The position numbers and the translations under genes were made by a program. A model generated the notes under the pieces. That model searched no databases. It saw only the letters and a list, made by a program, of their open reading frames with translations, and was not told the origin of the DNA. DNA of 64,000 nt from Pseudohongiella sp. GTDB taxonomy: Bacteria > Pseudomonadota > Gammaproteobacteria > Pseudomonadales > Pseudohongiellaceae. The DNA lies in assembly GCA_030651695.1 (NCBI GenBank), contig JAUSCD010000030.1, positions 62,001-126,000 on the forward strand, written 5' to 3'. Positions 1 through 9,155 of the stretch are shown here, in pieces; the first letter of the stretch is position 1, and each line of letters begins with the position of its first letter.

Positions 1-2
1 AA

Positions 3-2462
3 CTGGGCGCCGGTGAGCTGAACCTGTCGTCTGATATCGATCTGATGTTCGCATTTCCCGAGAGTGGCGAAACCCGTCATAAAAACCCCGAAAACTCAGT
101 CAGCTGCCAGCAGTTTTTTATAAAACTGGGCCAGCAGCTGATCGATGTGCTGGACACCATCACGGTGGATGGTTTTGTATTCCGTGTTGATATGCGTTTG
201 CGGCCCTATGGCAGCGAAGGTGTGCTCGCCTGCAGTTTTGATGCCATGGAAAATTATTATCAGTCGCAGGGGCGCGACTGGGAGCGTTATGCCATGATCA
301 AGGCGCGGGCGGTTGCCGGCGACATCAAAGCCGGCGATGAATTATTGCAACGACTGCGCCCGTTCAGTTATCGACGTTATCTGGATTTTTCTGCATTTGA
401 ATCGTTGCGTAGTATGAAGCAACAGATCAACAAGCAGGTCAGAAAAAAAGGTATGAACGAAGATGTAAAACTCGGCGCCGGAGGTATCCGCGAAGTTGAG
501 TTTGTGGTGCAGGCATTGCAAATGGTTCATGGCGGGCGTGACAAGCGCCTGCAGCAGACCTCTTTGTACAAAGCCATGGATATGTTGCAGGCGGGTGATT
601 ATCTGCCGGCTGATATTGTGCAGTCACTACGAAATGCTTACAACTTTTTACGCGATCTTGAGCACAAGTTACAGGCGTTCGGCAATAAACAGACACAGTC
701 CCTGCCCGCCTCAGCGGAGGAGCAAAAGCGTGTGGCTATTGCCATGGCGGTGCCTGATGTAAAAGGCGCCAGCTGGGACGATCTGATGTCAGTGCTGGAA
801 GCGCACCGTGCCATTGTCCGACAGCACTTCAGTGATGTCATTCATACAGAGGAGGAAGATGACGATGCCTCCCGTCATGATGTTGATGACGTCGGGATGC
901 AATCGCTCTGGCACCAGGATCTGACACAGAGTCAAGCCATTGAGCTGTTGACTCAACTCAAATTTGAGTCGCCGGGAAAAACCTGGCAGCTATTGAGCGA
1001 CTTTCGCAAGGACAGGGCATACCAGACTCTGCCGGCAGAAAGTCGTCAGCGTTTTTCCCGGTTTATGCCGCTGCTGCTGGCTACGCTCGCACAGGAGAAA
1101 AAACCCAGTCTGGGCTTCCATCGTGTGATGAAGTTGGTGGAGGCAGTCGCCCGCCGGACTGCTTATCTGGTTTTGTTGTCCGAAAACCCCCGCGCCATGA
1201 AACAGTTTGTACATCTGTGCACCGAGAGTCCGTTTATAGCGGAATTCCTGAGTCGCCACCCGGTACTGCTGGATGAGTTGCTTGGAATCATGCGGCAACC
1301 GCCGGAAAAAACTGCGCTGCAGGAGGAGCTCGCACAAGGACTGCTGCGGATCGGTGAAGAGAGTTTTGAAGAGCAGATGGAATATCTGCGCTATTTTAAA
1401 CAGACCCATACGCTTCAGGTAGCGGCGGCGCAGATCAACGCCAATATGACGGTGATGAAAGTCAGCGATTATCTGACCTTTACGGCTGAGGCAATACTTG
1501 AGCAGGTGCTGGCGCTAAGCTGGCAGTATCTGACCCGAAAACATGGTTACCCGGTCAACCTGCAGGGAAATCACGGCGAAATGGATTTTGTGGTGATCGG
1601 TTACGGAAAACTCGGCGGAATCGAGCTGAGTTATCTTTCGGATCTGGATCTGGTATTTCTCCATGACGGCGCCCTGGACGAAAATACTGTCTGTGCTGAA
1701 GGTCAGAAAAGTATCAACAGCCGCGAATTCTACACCCGCATGGCGCAGCGGGTTATTACCATGCTTGGCACCAACACTGTTTCCGGGAAATTGTATGAAG
1801 TGGACATGCGTCTGCGTCCTTCAGGTGAGTCCGGATTATTGGTAAGCACCTTGCCTGCTTTTGAACAGTATCAGAAAAAAGAAGCATGGACGTGGGAACA
1901 CCAGGCGCTGGTTCGTTCACGAGCAGTCGCGGGGTCAACACGCATGGCAGGCCAGTTTGAACAACTGCGCGCAAAAATTCTTGCTCAGCCCCGCGACATA
2001 CAAAAACTTGCCAATGACGTGATGACCATGAGGTCCCGCATGCGTGATGAGCTCACACGCAAGGCCGGGCTTAAAGCCAGTCAGCCGGGTTTTGCTATCA
2101 AACAGGGGCCAGGTGGCATTGTTGATATCGAATTTATGGTGCAGTTTCTGGTGTTGGCTCAGTCTTCAAATTGCGCACCGCTGGCACGATGGTCCGACAA
2201 CGTCAGAATTCTGGAAGCAGCAGCACGTTGCGAGCTGATGACCGGGCAGGAGATCGGACAGCTGACACAGTGCTATTTGTCACTGAGAGCCAAGTTACAC
2301 GAGTTTGCTTTGCAACATGGCGAGACAGTTGCGGTTGATGAGGACGTGATAGCGGAAGTCATGAACCCGCTGAAGCCATTGAGTCAGGGTGTCACCATGC
2401 TCTGGAACAAAGTTTTTGCGCCATACCAGTCAGCCGGACCGAGCCCGGAGTCTGGCGCATGA
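3..2462 (+). CDS. glnE: Glutamine synthetase adenylyltransferase/adenylyl-removing enzyme, 5'-truncated by window
   Basis: GlnE adds AMP to glutamine synthetase when nitrogen is ample and removes it by phosphorolysis when nitrogen is scarce, under PII control. The reading frame is open from the first bases, which encode the first nucleotidyltransferase motif (GELNLSSDIDL). The N-terminal ~150 residues expected from the ~950-residue family therefore lie outside the window. The second nucleotidyltransferase motif (GYGKLGGIELSYLSDLDL) lies at about 1597-1659, so both the adenylyl-removase and adenylyltransferase halves are present. The stop overlaps the waaF start as ATGA. glnE upstream of waaF resembles the Pseudomonas order. 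The PII protein and ammonium channel genes are at 37.5 kb. Confidence 0.96.
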   Translation: MGAGELNLSSDIDLMFAFPESGETRHKNPENSVSCQQFFIKLGQQLIDVLDTITVDGFVFRVDMRLRPYGSEGVLACSFDAMENYYQSQGRDWERYAMIKARAVAGDIKAGDELLQRLRPFSYRRYLDFSAFESLRSMKQQINKQVRKKGMNEDVKLGAGGIREVEFVVQALQMVHGGRDKRLQQTSLYKAMDMLQAGDYLPADIVQSLRNAYNFLRDLEHKLQAFGNKQTQSLPASAEEQKRVAIAMAVPDVKGASWDDLMSVLEAHRAIVRQHFSDVIHTEEEDDDASRHDVDDVGMQSLWHQDLTQSQAIELLTQLKFESPGKTWQLLSDFRKDRAYQTLPAESRQRFSRFMPLLLATLAQEKKPSLGFHRVMKLVEAVARRTAYLVLLSENPRAMKQFVHLCTESPFIAEFLSRHPVLLDELLGIMRQPPEKTALQEELAQGLLRIGEESFEEQMEYLRYFKQTHTLQVAAAQINANMTVMKVSDYLTFTAEAILEQVLALSWQYLTRKHGYPVNLQGNHGEMDFVVIGYGKLGGIELSYLSDLDLVFLHDGALDENTVCAEGQKSINSREFYTRMAQRVITMLGTNTVSGKLYEVDMRLRPSGESGLLVSTLPAFEQYQKKEAWTWEHQALVRSRAVAGSTRMAGQFEQLRAKILAQPRDIQKLANDVMTMRSRMRDELTRKAGLKASQPGFAIKQGPGGIVDIEFMVQFLVLAQSSNCAPLARWSDNVRILEAAARCELMTGQEIGQLTQCYLSLRAKLHEFALQHGETVAVDEDVIAEVMNPLKPLSQGVTMLWNKVFAPYQSAGPSPESGA

Positions 2463-3538
2463 GCATGGATTTAAAGGCAACAGTGTCGGGAAAAATACTG
2501 GTGATTGGCCCGTCCTGGGTCGGCGATATGGTGATGGCGCAGTCGCTGTTTAAAGAGTTACATCAGCTGCACGCCGGATTACAGCTGGATGTGCTGGCAC
2601 CCGCCTGGAGCCGGCCTATCCTCGAACGAATGCCGGAAGTCAGTCATGCAATCGATCTGCCGTTTGCTCATGGCGAGTTCGGTCTTGGGAAGCGTTACAA
2701 ACTCGGCAGATCCCTGCGTAATGAACAATACCAACAGGTGATAGTACTGCCCAATTCGTTCAAGTCTGCGCTAGTGCCGTGGTTTGCAAAAATCCCCCGG
2801 CGTACGGGATGGCGGGGTGAGCAGCGAGGTCCGTTGCTGAATGACTGTCGCATACTCGATAAAAATCGCTATCCCTTGATGGTGCAACGGTTTGTGGCTC
2901 TGGCGTATCCGGCCCAGGCAGCGCTTCACGACCCGATACCGGTGCCGCAGCTGGTCAGCAGCAAACAGTCAGCGCTGCAAGCCGTGGCTGATCTGGGGCT
3001 GGGATGGACTTCAGATACTTCCGTGCTGGCGCTGTGCCCGGGCGCTGAATTCGGTGACGCCAAGCAGTGGCCGGCAGAACACTACGCGGCAGTGGCGGAA
3101 GAGTACAGTCATCGCGGCTGGCGTATTGCTTTGATGGGTTCCGCAAAGGATAGAGGCGTCTGTGAACAGATCGTGGCGCGCCTGCCCCACGGGTTGCAAC
3201 CCCAATGTGACAACCTTGCAGGCCGAACCAGTCTGGCACAGGTCATAGATTTGCTCTCGCTTGCCAAAGCTGTTGTCAGTAATGACTCCGGGCTCATGCA
3301 TATCTCAGCGGCGTTACATCGTCCGTTAGTGGCGGTATACGGCTCCACCTCTGCGGATTTTACACCGCCTTTGTCCGATCAGGTGCAGCTGTTGCACACC
3401 GACATCAGTTGCCGCCCCTGTTTCAAACGGCAGTGTCCGTATGGGCATAAACGCTGTCTTACAGAGTTGTTACCACAACAAGTGCTGAAAGCACTGGATA
3501 ATCTTCTGGGCGGTGTGCAGCTGGCACAACTGCTATGA
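2459..3538 (+). CDS. waaF: ADP-heptose:LPS heptosyltransferase II
   Basis: A 359-residue GT9-family enzyme that transfers the second L-glycero-D-manno-heptose onto the LPS inner core on the cytoplasmic face of the inner membrane. Visible marks are the N-terminal GPSWVGDMVMAQSLF segment, the nucleotide-sugar region around CPGAEFGDAKQWP, and NDSGLMHISAAL near residue 280. The length is normal for WaaF. The ATG overlaps the glnE stop (ATGA), so it is probably co-translated. It is followed by the paralogous waaC after 43 bp. The WaaF versus WaaC assignment rests on motif similarity and gene order. Confidence 0.93.
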   Translation: MSMDLKATVSGKILVIGPSWVGDMVMAQSLFKELHQLHAGLQLDVLAPAWSRPILERMPEVSHAIDLPFAHGEFGLGKRYKLGRSLRNEQYQQVIVLPNSFKSALVPWFAKIPRRTGWRGEQRGPLLNDCRILDKNRYPLMVQRFVALAYPAQAALHDPIPVPQLVSSKQSALQAVADLGLGWTSDTSVLALCPGAEFGDAKQWPAEHYAAVAEEYSHRGWRIALMGSAKDRGVCEQIVARLPHGLQPQCDNLAGRTSLAQVIDLLSLAKAVVSNDSGLMHISAALHRPLVAVYGSTSADFTPPLSDQVQLLHTDISCRPCFKRQCPYGHKRCLTELLPQQVLKALDNLLGGVQLAQLL

Positions 3539-3581
3539 TGTTTTTTGATACGAACTGTCGTGTAAATGTGGAGAAAGTTGT

Positions 3582-4673
3582 TTGAGAATTCTGATAGTCA
3601 AAACCTCTTCGCTTGGCGACGTGGTTCACACCTTGCCGGCCCTGACCGATGCGGTAAAGGCGATCCCCGGTCTGCGTGCTGACTGGGTGGTAGAAGAGGG
3701 TTTTGCAGAAATACCTGCCTGGCATCCTGCTGTGGACCGGGTGATTCCCGTTGCCATACGGCGCTGGCGCAAACAGTGGTGGAACACACTACGCGGAGGT
3801 GAGATTGGCCGGTTCGTAGCTGAGCTTCGTCACAGTGAGTACGATGCGGTAATTGATGCGCAGGGCTTGTTCAAAAGTGCGGTGATGACAAGGCTGGCGC
3901 GTGGGAAACGGGCCGGGCTGGACAAAAACAGTATCAAAGAGCCTGTCGCGAGCCACTTTTACCAACAAAAAATTGCTGTGCCACGTGCAGAACATGCCGT
4001 GCAGAGAGTGAGGCAGTTGTTCTCCAGTGTTCTTGCATACCAGTATGATGCTCAGCAGGTTGACTATGGTTTGCTGTCACCTGTGCCGGAGTCAATGGCT
4101 CAGTCAGCACCTGCTCTGATGTTTCTGCATGGCACAACCTGGGCCAGTAAACACTGGCCAAAACAATACTGGAAAGATCTGGCCTTGCTTGCGAGCGCTG
4201 CCGGCTATCAAGTCAAACTGCCCTGGGGTAATTTGGCGGAGCAGCAGCGGGCGGAGGATATTGCAGATGGCGTGGCCGGAGCCGAGGTACTCCATCGTAT
4301 GAATCTGACGGAACTTGCTCAACAGTTGCGCCAATGTGATGGTGTCATTGCTGTCGATACCGGACTTGGCCATCTGGCGGCTGCGCTTAACAGACCAACA
4401 GTTTCCATTTACGGTTCGACCAACCCGTTTTTATCGGGTACTTTTGGCCAGAATCAATTGCAGCTTAAATCCGATCTTGCATGTTCCCCCTGTATGAAGC
4501 GCGAGTGTGAGTACCGCGGGCAGCCCTTGATCGATCAAACCGCAGCGGGCGAGAGTTTTGAAGTGACTCCGGCCTGCTACAGGTCCTCGCCGCCAGCCGA
4601 TGTGCTGGCGCATTTGCAACGTATGATTCAACAATCCGGATTCACAGGTCTTCCGCAGGGATCGGCGCAATGA
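3582..4673 (+). CDS. waaC: ADP-heptose:LPS heptosyltransferase I
   Basis: A 363-residue GT9 enzyme that adds the first heptose to Kdo of the LPS inner core. It starts at TTG, preceded by GGAGAAAG, and the protein begins directly with the family signature (ILIVKTSSLGDVVHTLPAL). The C-terminal domain carries AVDTGLGHLAAALNRP and a cysteine cluster (ACSPCMKRECEY). The stop overlaps the waaG start (ATGA). Substrate ADP-heptose would be supplied by HldE encoded at 11.8 kb. Confidence 0.93.
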   Translation: MRILIVKTSSLGDVVHTLPALTDAVKAIPGLRADWVVEEGFAEIPAWHPAVDRVIPVAIRRWRKQWWNTLRGGEIGRFVAELRHSEYDAVIDAQGLFKSAVMTRLARGKRAGLDKNSIKEPVASHFYQQKIAVPRAEHAVQRVRQLFSSVLAYQYDAQQVDYGLLSPVPESMAQSAPALMFLHGTTWASKHWPKQYWKDLALLASAAGYQVKLPWGNLAEQQRAEDIADGVAGAEVLHRMNLTELAQQLRQCDGVIAVDTGLGHLAAALNRPTVSIYGSTNPFLSGTFGQNQLQLKSDLACSPCMKRECEYRGQPLIDQTAAGESFEVTPACYRSSPPADVLAHLQRMIQQSGFTGLPQGSAQ

Positions 4674-5809
4674 AACTGGCTTTGCTGATATACAAATATT
4701 TTCCGTACGGTGGACAGCAGCGCGACTTCATGCGGATCCTGCAGCGCTGCCAGCAGGCCGGCCATGATGTTGTGGTCTATTGTCTGAGTTGGCAAGGTCC
4801 GCAGCCAGACAATATTGAGCTGGTGATTGTGCCGGTCAAAGCATTCTCTCGTCATCTTCTCTATCAGCGCTACACGGCATGGATACAGTCCGAACTCGGA
4901 AAGCACTCTGCGGATCTGGTAATCGGTTTCAGCAAGATGCCAGGACTGGATATCTATTACGCGGCCGACCCGTGTTTTGCGGCGCGAATGGATAGGGAAA
5001 ATTCACTGATCAAAAAAATACTGCCGCGCTACAGGCATTTTCTGCGCTATGAAAAAGCAGTACTCGATGCAGGATCTGATACCGAAATAATGCTATTGTC
5101 ACCTCAACAACAAAATGACTTTGAGGAATTTTATCCCGGCTGTAAACCCAGATTACACCAGTTGTCCCCCGGCATCGACGCTTCACGTCTGCCCAGTGCA
5201 GAGGCAGAAACAGAGCGAAAAGAGTTCAGAGAAAATTTCTCGCTGACAGACAATGACATTGCTCTTTTGCAGATCGGGTCGGGTTTCAAAGTGAAAGGAC
5301 TGGACCGGTCCATTCGTGCGTTTGCTGCTTTGCCAGACGATATTCGCTTGCGCTCGCAATTCTATATTGTTGGTCAGGACAAGCCGGGAGACTATCTGAA
5401 GCTTGCGCAGTCGTTGAGGGTTGCCGATCGCTGTCATTTTCTGGGCGGTCGCGAAGATGTCCCGCTTTTTCTGCGTGGCTGTGATTTGCTTTTACATCCG
5501 GCTTACAGCGAAAGCGCAGGTTATACGTTGCTTGAAGCGGTGATCAACGGTTTGCCGGTGTTGACTACGGACACCTGCGGGTATGCGTTTCACGTTGAGC
5601 GCGCGCGCGCCGGAGAAGTTTGCAAGTCGCCATTTTCCCAGCAAGAGCTGAACAATATGCTGCTGTCCATGTTGGAAACGCTGAATCAGCGCAAATGGCA
5701 GCAGAACGGTCTTGCCTACGCCAAACAGATAGATGTTGCCGGCATGCCGGACGCTGCGCTCAAACTGATTGAGCAGGTGGCCCGCAAAAAAACCAGTGTG
5801 CTTTCATGA
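4670..5809 (+). CDS. waaG: LPS core glycosyltransferase, WaaG type (GT4)
   Basis: A 379-residue GT-B, GT4-family glycosyltransferase. WaaG adds the first outer-core hexose (glucose in enterics, galactosamine in Pseudomonas) to heptose II. The N-terminus (LALLIYKYFPYGGQQRDF) and the EX7E region (YSESAGYTLLEAVINGLPV, about residue 280) are typical. It sits between waaC and the kinase gene with ATGA overlaps on both sides, as in a tightly coupled core operon. The exact sugar cannot be read from sequence. Confidence 0.92.
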   Translation: MKLALLIYKYFPYGGQQRDFMRILQRCQQAGHDVVVYCLSWQGPQPDNIELVIVPVKAFSRHLLYQRYTAWIQSELGKHSADLVIGFSKMPGLDIYYAADPCFAARMDRENSLIKKILPRYRHFLRYEKAVLDAGSDTEIMLLSPQQQNDFEEFYPGCKPRLHQLSPGIDASRLPSAEAETERKEFRENFSLTDNDIALLQIGSGFKVKGLDRSIRAFAALPDDIRLRSQFYIVGQDKPGDYLKLAQSLRVADRCHFLGGREDVPLFLRGCDLLLHPAYSESAGYTLLEAVINGLPVLTTDTCGYAFHVERARAGEVCKSPFSQQELNNMLLSMLETLNQRKWQQNGLAYAKQIDVAGMPDAALKLIEQVARKKTSVLS

Positions 5810-7356
5810 CGCTTTACCTTCGCGAGGAGTTTGCCGAGACCTGGAAAGATCAGGACGCTTTTTTAGCGGTAGATAATCTGCAAGGCGAAATTTTCCGTGA
5901 AGTGAAAGACCGGCGTACTTTCAGGTTTGAGCTCGCCGGTCGCAGCTACTTTGCCAAGATTCATCGGGGAGTCGGTTGGCTCGAAATTTTCAAGAATTTT
6001 TTGAGTCTGCGAAAACCGGTGTTGGGCGCGCAAAACGAGTGGCAAGCGATCAGTGCTTTGCAGGCATTGCATATTCCGACCATGAGTGCGGCGGCATTCG
6101 GCGAGCGTGGTGCCAATCCGGCCCGCCGCTTTTCGTTTCTTATCACCGACGAATTAAAGCCGGTTATCAGTCTGGAAACAGTCTGTGCGCAGTGGGACAA
6201 AAAACGGCCTTCTTTTGCTTTCAAAAAAAACCTGGTGCTTGAAGTGGCCAGGCTTGGCCGGCTGTTGCATACAAATAAAATATGTCACCGTGATTTCTAC
6301 CTGTGTCATTTTCTTTTACGCTGCACAGCCGATGGGGGAGTAGATGAAACGGTGCCGCCTCATCTTTCGATCATTGATCTGCATCGGGCGCTGCTTCAGC
6401 CAGCATTGTTATCCCGATGGATAGAAAAGGATATTGCTGGTCTGTATTTTTCAGCCCTTGATATCGGGCTCACGCGCACAGACCTCTTCCGGTTTATTAA
6501 GGCCTATAGCGGGCAGTCATTGCGCGTTGCGTTGAAGCAGCAGGCCGGATTGTGGGCAGCGGTTGAACGAAAAGCACATAAGGTGTGGCAGCGCGATCTT
6601 CGCAAGAAGGAGCGCAGACTCCGGCAAAGGGTTTACAAAAATTCAGCATGTGTGGGAAAACAACAAAGCGCAACTCAACTTGCGCTGTTTAACAAGACCT
6701 CGTGGACACCTGCTCTGCAGGGCCTGATAGACCGGCCAGACGAATTGATGAAAAACGGTGTCATGCTCAAAGATGGAGATTCCACTACTGTTGTTGCCGT
6801 CACGCTTGATGGCCGTGAGTGGGTGATCAAACGCTACAACTTAAAAAACCCGCTATACGCCATCAGCCGATTGTTGAGGCCAAGCCGTGCCTGGCACTGC
6901 TGGGCCAGCGCTTTTCGTCTGGCGGACGCTGGCATTGCAACGCCGGCGCCTTTGTTGATGCTTGAAAAACGCTGGGGGCCTTTGCGCAGGCAGGCCTGGT
7001 TTGTCAGTGAGCGTGTTGCGGGCCAGGATGTCCTTCGCACGCTGGAGTATGAACTGCCTGATTCCGCTGCATGGCTACAAGCTCTCGACCTGTTTGATGG
7101 ACTGTTCCGGCGCATGCGTCAGCACCGGCTGGTTCACGGCGATATGAAAGCAACCAATTTTATCCTGCAGCAGCAGGAAGACGGGCAAACCAGGTTGCAG
7201 GTGCTTGATCTGGATGCCACCCGTATAGAACAACGCAAGTGGCGTTTCAAAAAATACTTTACTCGCGATCTGCGCCGTTTTTATGCAAACTGGCGACATC
7301 ATGACGCTGCAGCCCGGGTCAACACCCTGGTGAGCCGGTTTATGAATACGCTGTAG
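5806..7356 (+). CDS. waaP: Tandem LPS core kinase: WaaP domain fused to a second InaA/WapQ-like kinase domain
   Basis: This 516-residue protein holds two eukaryotic-like kinase folds. Residues ~1-265 match WaaP, the heptose I kinase: YFAKIHRGVGWLEIFKNFL early, catalytic CHRDFYLCHFLL at 160-171 (D163), and LSIIDLHRA as the metal-binding segment. A basic linker (~265-285) leads to a second domain with VIKRYNLKN as the ATP-lysine region, VHGDMKATNFIL (H444, D446) and VLDLDATR. In Pseudomonas, WaaP (~268 residues) and further core kinases are separate genes; here two are fused in one frame with no internal stop. It overlaps waaG by ATGA and precedes the carbamoyltransferase. The second domain's substrate is unknown. 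Confidence 0.88.
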   Translation: MTLYLREEFAETWKDQDAFLAVDNLQGEIFREVKDRRTFRFELAGRSYFAKIHRGVGWLEIFKNFLSLRKPVLGAQNEWQAISALQALHIPTMSAAAFGERGANPARRFSFLITDELKPVISLETVCAQWDKKRPSFAFKKNLVLEVARLGRLLHTNKICHRDFYLCHFLLRCTADGGVDETVPPHLSIIDLHRALLQPALLSRWIEKDIAGLYFSALDIGLTRTDLFRFIKAYSGQSLRVALKQQAGLWAAVERKAHKVWQRDLRKKERRLRQRVYKNSACVGKQQSATQLALFNKTSWTPALQGLIDRPDELMKNGVMLKDGDSTTVVAVTLDGREWVIKRYNLKNPLYAISRLLRPSRAWHCWASAFRLADAGIATPAPLLMLEKRWGPLRRQAWFVSERVAGQDVLRTLEYELPDSAAWLQALDLFDGLFRRMRQHRLVHGDMKATNFILQQQEDGQTRLQVLDLDATRIEQRKWRFKKYFTRDLRRFYANWRHHDAAARVNTLVSRFMNTL

Positions 7357-7383
7357 CAATTTTCAGTCAATGGATTCTGTGAA

Positions 7384-9147
7384 ATGGGCTTAGTTACACT
7401 GGGGTTGTCGGGTGCAATGGGGTATGACCCCGCCGCCGCCTTGTTTATAGATGGGGAGCTGATGCTGGCGGTGGAAGAGGAGCGTCTCATCCGCCGCAAA
7501 CACGCCCGTGACATGCTGCCGATCGAGTCGATCCGGTACTGCCTGAGAGCAGCCAAACTGAAACCCCGCGATGTCGATCAGGTTGCTATCGCCTACGCCC
7601 CGGTCTCTCTGTTAAGTCCTGCGCGCTGGCACTATGCGCGACGCTACTGGTATGCCCCGGATCGCGCACTTGATGTGTTGTTCAATGGCAACCGACGATT
7701 CCGTCGCTACTATCAGCAAATTCAGAAAATGCTGTCTGATCTGGGAATCCCGCTAGAGAAAATAAAACTGATCCCGGTGGAGCACCAGCTTGCACATGCG
7801 GCCAGTGCTTATTACATGAGTGGGTTCAAAGAAAAGACTGCCATTTTGTGTGTTGATATCAAAGGCGAGTATGCAACAACGTTTTTTGGTTACGGTGAAA
7901 ACGGACGTATCCACAAGATCAAGGAGTTCTACGATCCTGACTCTCTGAGTGGCATGTACGCGTCTGTGTGCGACTACCTCGGTTTTGATATGTTGGACGG
8001 CGAATCCAAAGTGATGGGCATCGCGACGTTCGGCAGTGCGGACAAGTACGATCTGTCGTTTCTGGCAGATTATCGTGGCAAGGATTTCAAGGTTAATACA
8101 AAGATGTTGAATGTCGTTGGTCTGCGCCGTTACAAGCATCGCGGCATCGGCCATTCATTCACCCCGGCGTTACTGGAGAAGCTGGGGCCGCGACGTGCAG
8201 GTGATGTATTTCAGGATCCTTACGTGCACTACGCGGCAGGCATCCAGCATTTATATGAAACAATCACTACCGGGCTTACTGCGCATTATCTGTCGGGAAT
8301 TCTCAAGAGCGGCGGGAAACTTGCGATCGCCGGTACGGGGGCTTTCAACGTAAAACTCAATCAGCGCTTAAGAGCTTTGCCGTGGGTTGACGAAGTGTAT
8401 GTGCCACCAGCGGCCGGCGATGCGGGCACGGCTATTGGCGCGGCAGCCTATGTGCTCGCCAATCATAATAATCTTCCGGTCGCGCCGCTGCGTCATGCCT
8501 ACCTCGGGCCGAAATACACCACTGAGCGGTGCATTAGGGCATGTGAAGCACACCGGGACAAACCGCGTTTTGAGTTGCTCGAAAAGCCGGCTGAGAAAGC
8601 TGCGGAACTGCTGGAGCAGGGACATCTGCTAGGCTGGTTTCAGGGACGCATGGAGTTTGGTCCGCGCGCATTAGGCAATCGCAGTATCCTTGCCAGCCCC
8701 CTGGCTATCGACAGCGTTAAAGAAATCAACCAGCGGGTCAAGTTCCGGGAAAAATGGCGTTGTTTCGCCCCAAGCATGCTGCCAACGTTAGCAGCTGAAG
8801 TTCTGGGCGGCGCACAACACGCGGACTTCATGTCGCAGACATTTGATGTGCCGGCTGAGTGGCAAAAAAAATATCCGTCAGTTGTCTATCGTGATGGCAG
8901 CACCCGGGCGCACATCGTGCACAAAGAAAACAATCCGCGCTTTTACGCTTTGTTGCGTGCGATGGAAAAACTTACTGGTGTCGGCATGGTGGTAAACACG
9001 TCGCTTAACCGGCCGGGCGAAGCGATGATCTGTTCCCCTGAAGATGCACTGGATATGTTTTTTGGATCTGATCTGGAGTATCTGATTATGCAGGATTTGC
9101 TGATTACCAAACCGCCGGAAGACAATTCAGGCTGGGAACGCAGCTGA
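7384..9147 (+). CDS. NodU/CmcH-family carbamoyltransferase, WapO-like
   Basis: A 587-residue carbamoyltransferase of the NodU/CmcH/TobZ family, which uses carbamoyl phosphate and ATP. The N-terminal YrdC/HSP70-like part starts GLSGAMGYDPAAALF, has HQLAHAASAYYMSGF near residue 135 and GDAGTAIGAAAY near 340. The C-terminal domain carries GRMEFGPRALGNRSILASP near residue 420. Position immediately after the WaaP gene matches WapO of Pseudomonas, which carbamoylates heptose II of the core. The same role is inferred here. It converges on the gene at 9156 with an 8-bp gap. Confidence 0.88.
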   Translation: MGLVTLGLSGAMGYDPAAALFIDGELMLAVEEERLIRRKHARDMLPIESIRYCLRAAKLKPRDVDQVAIAYAPVSLLSPARWHYARRYWYAPDRALDVLFNGNRRFRRYYQQIQKMLSDLGIPLEKIKLIPVEHQLAHAASAYYMSGFKEKTAILCVDIKGEYATTFFGYGENGRIHKIKEFYDPDSLSGMYASVCDYLGFDMLDGESKVMGIATFGSADKYDLSFLADYRGKDFKVNTKMLNVVGLRRYKHRGIGHSFTPALLEKLGPRRAGDVFQDPYVHYAAGIQHLYETITTGLTAHYLSGILKSGGKLAIAGTGAFNVKLNQRLRALPWVDEVYVPPAAGDAGTAIGAAAYVLANHNNLPVAPLRHAYLGPKYTTERCIRACEAHRDKPRFELLEKPAEKAAELLEQGHLLGWFQGRMEFGPRALGNRSILASPLAIDSVKEINQRVKFREKWRCFAPSMLPTLAAEVLGGAQHADFMSQTFDVPAEWQKKYPSVVYRDGSTRAHIVHKENNPRFYALLRAMEKLTGVGMVVNTSLNRPGEAMICSPEDALDMFFGSDLEYLIMQDLLITKPPEDNSGWERS

Positions 9148-9155
9148 TAACACCA

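Noticed and set aside
990-1409. 139-residue minus-strand frame inside glnE
   Set aside because: It is antisense to a conserved coding sequence and has no recognisable domain.
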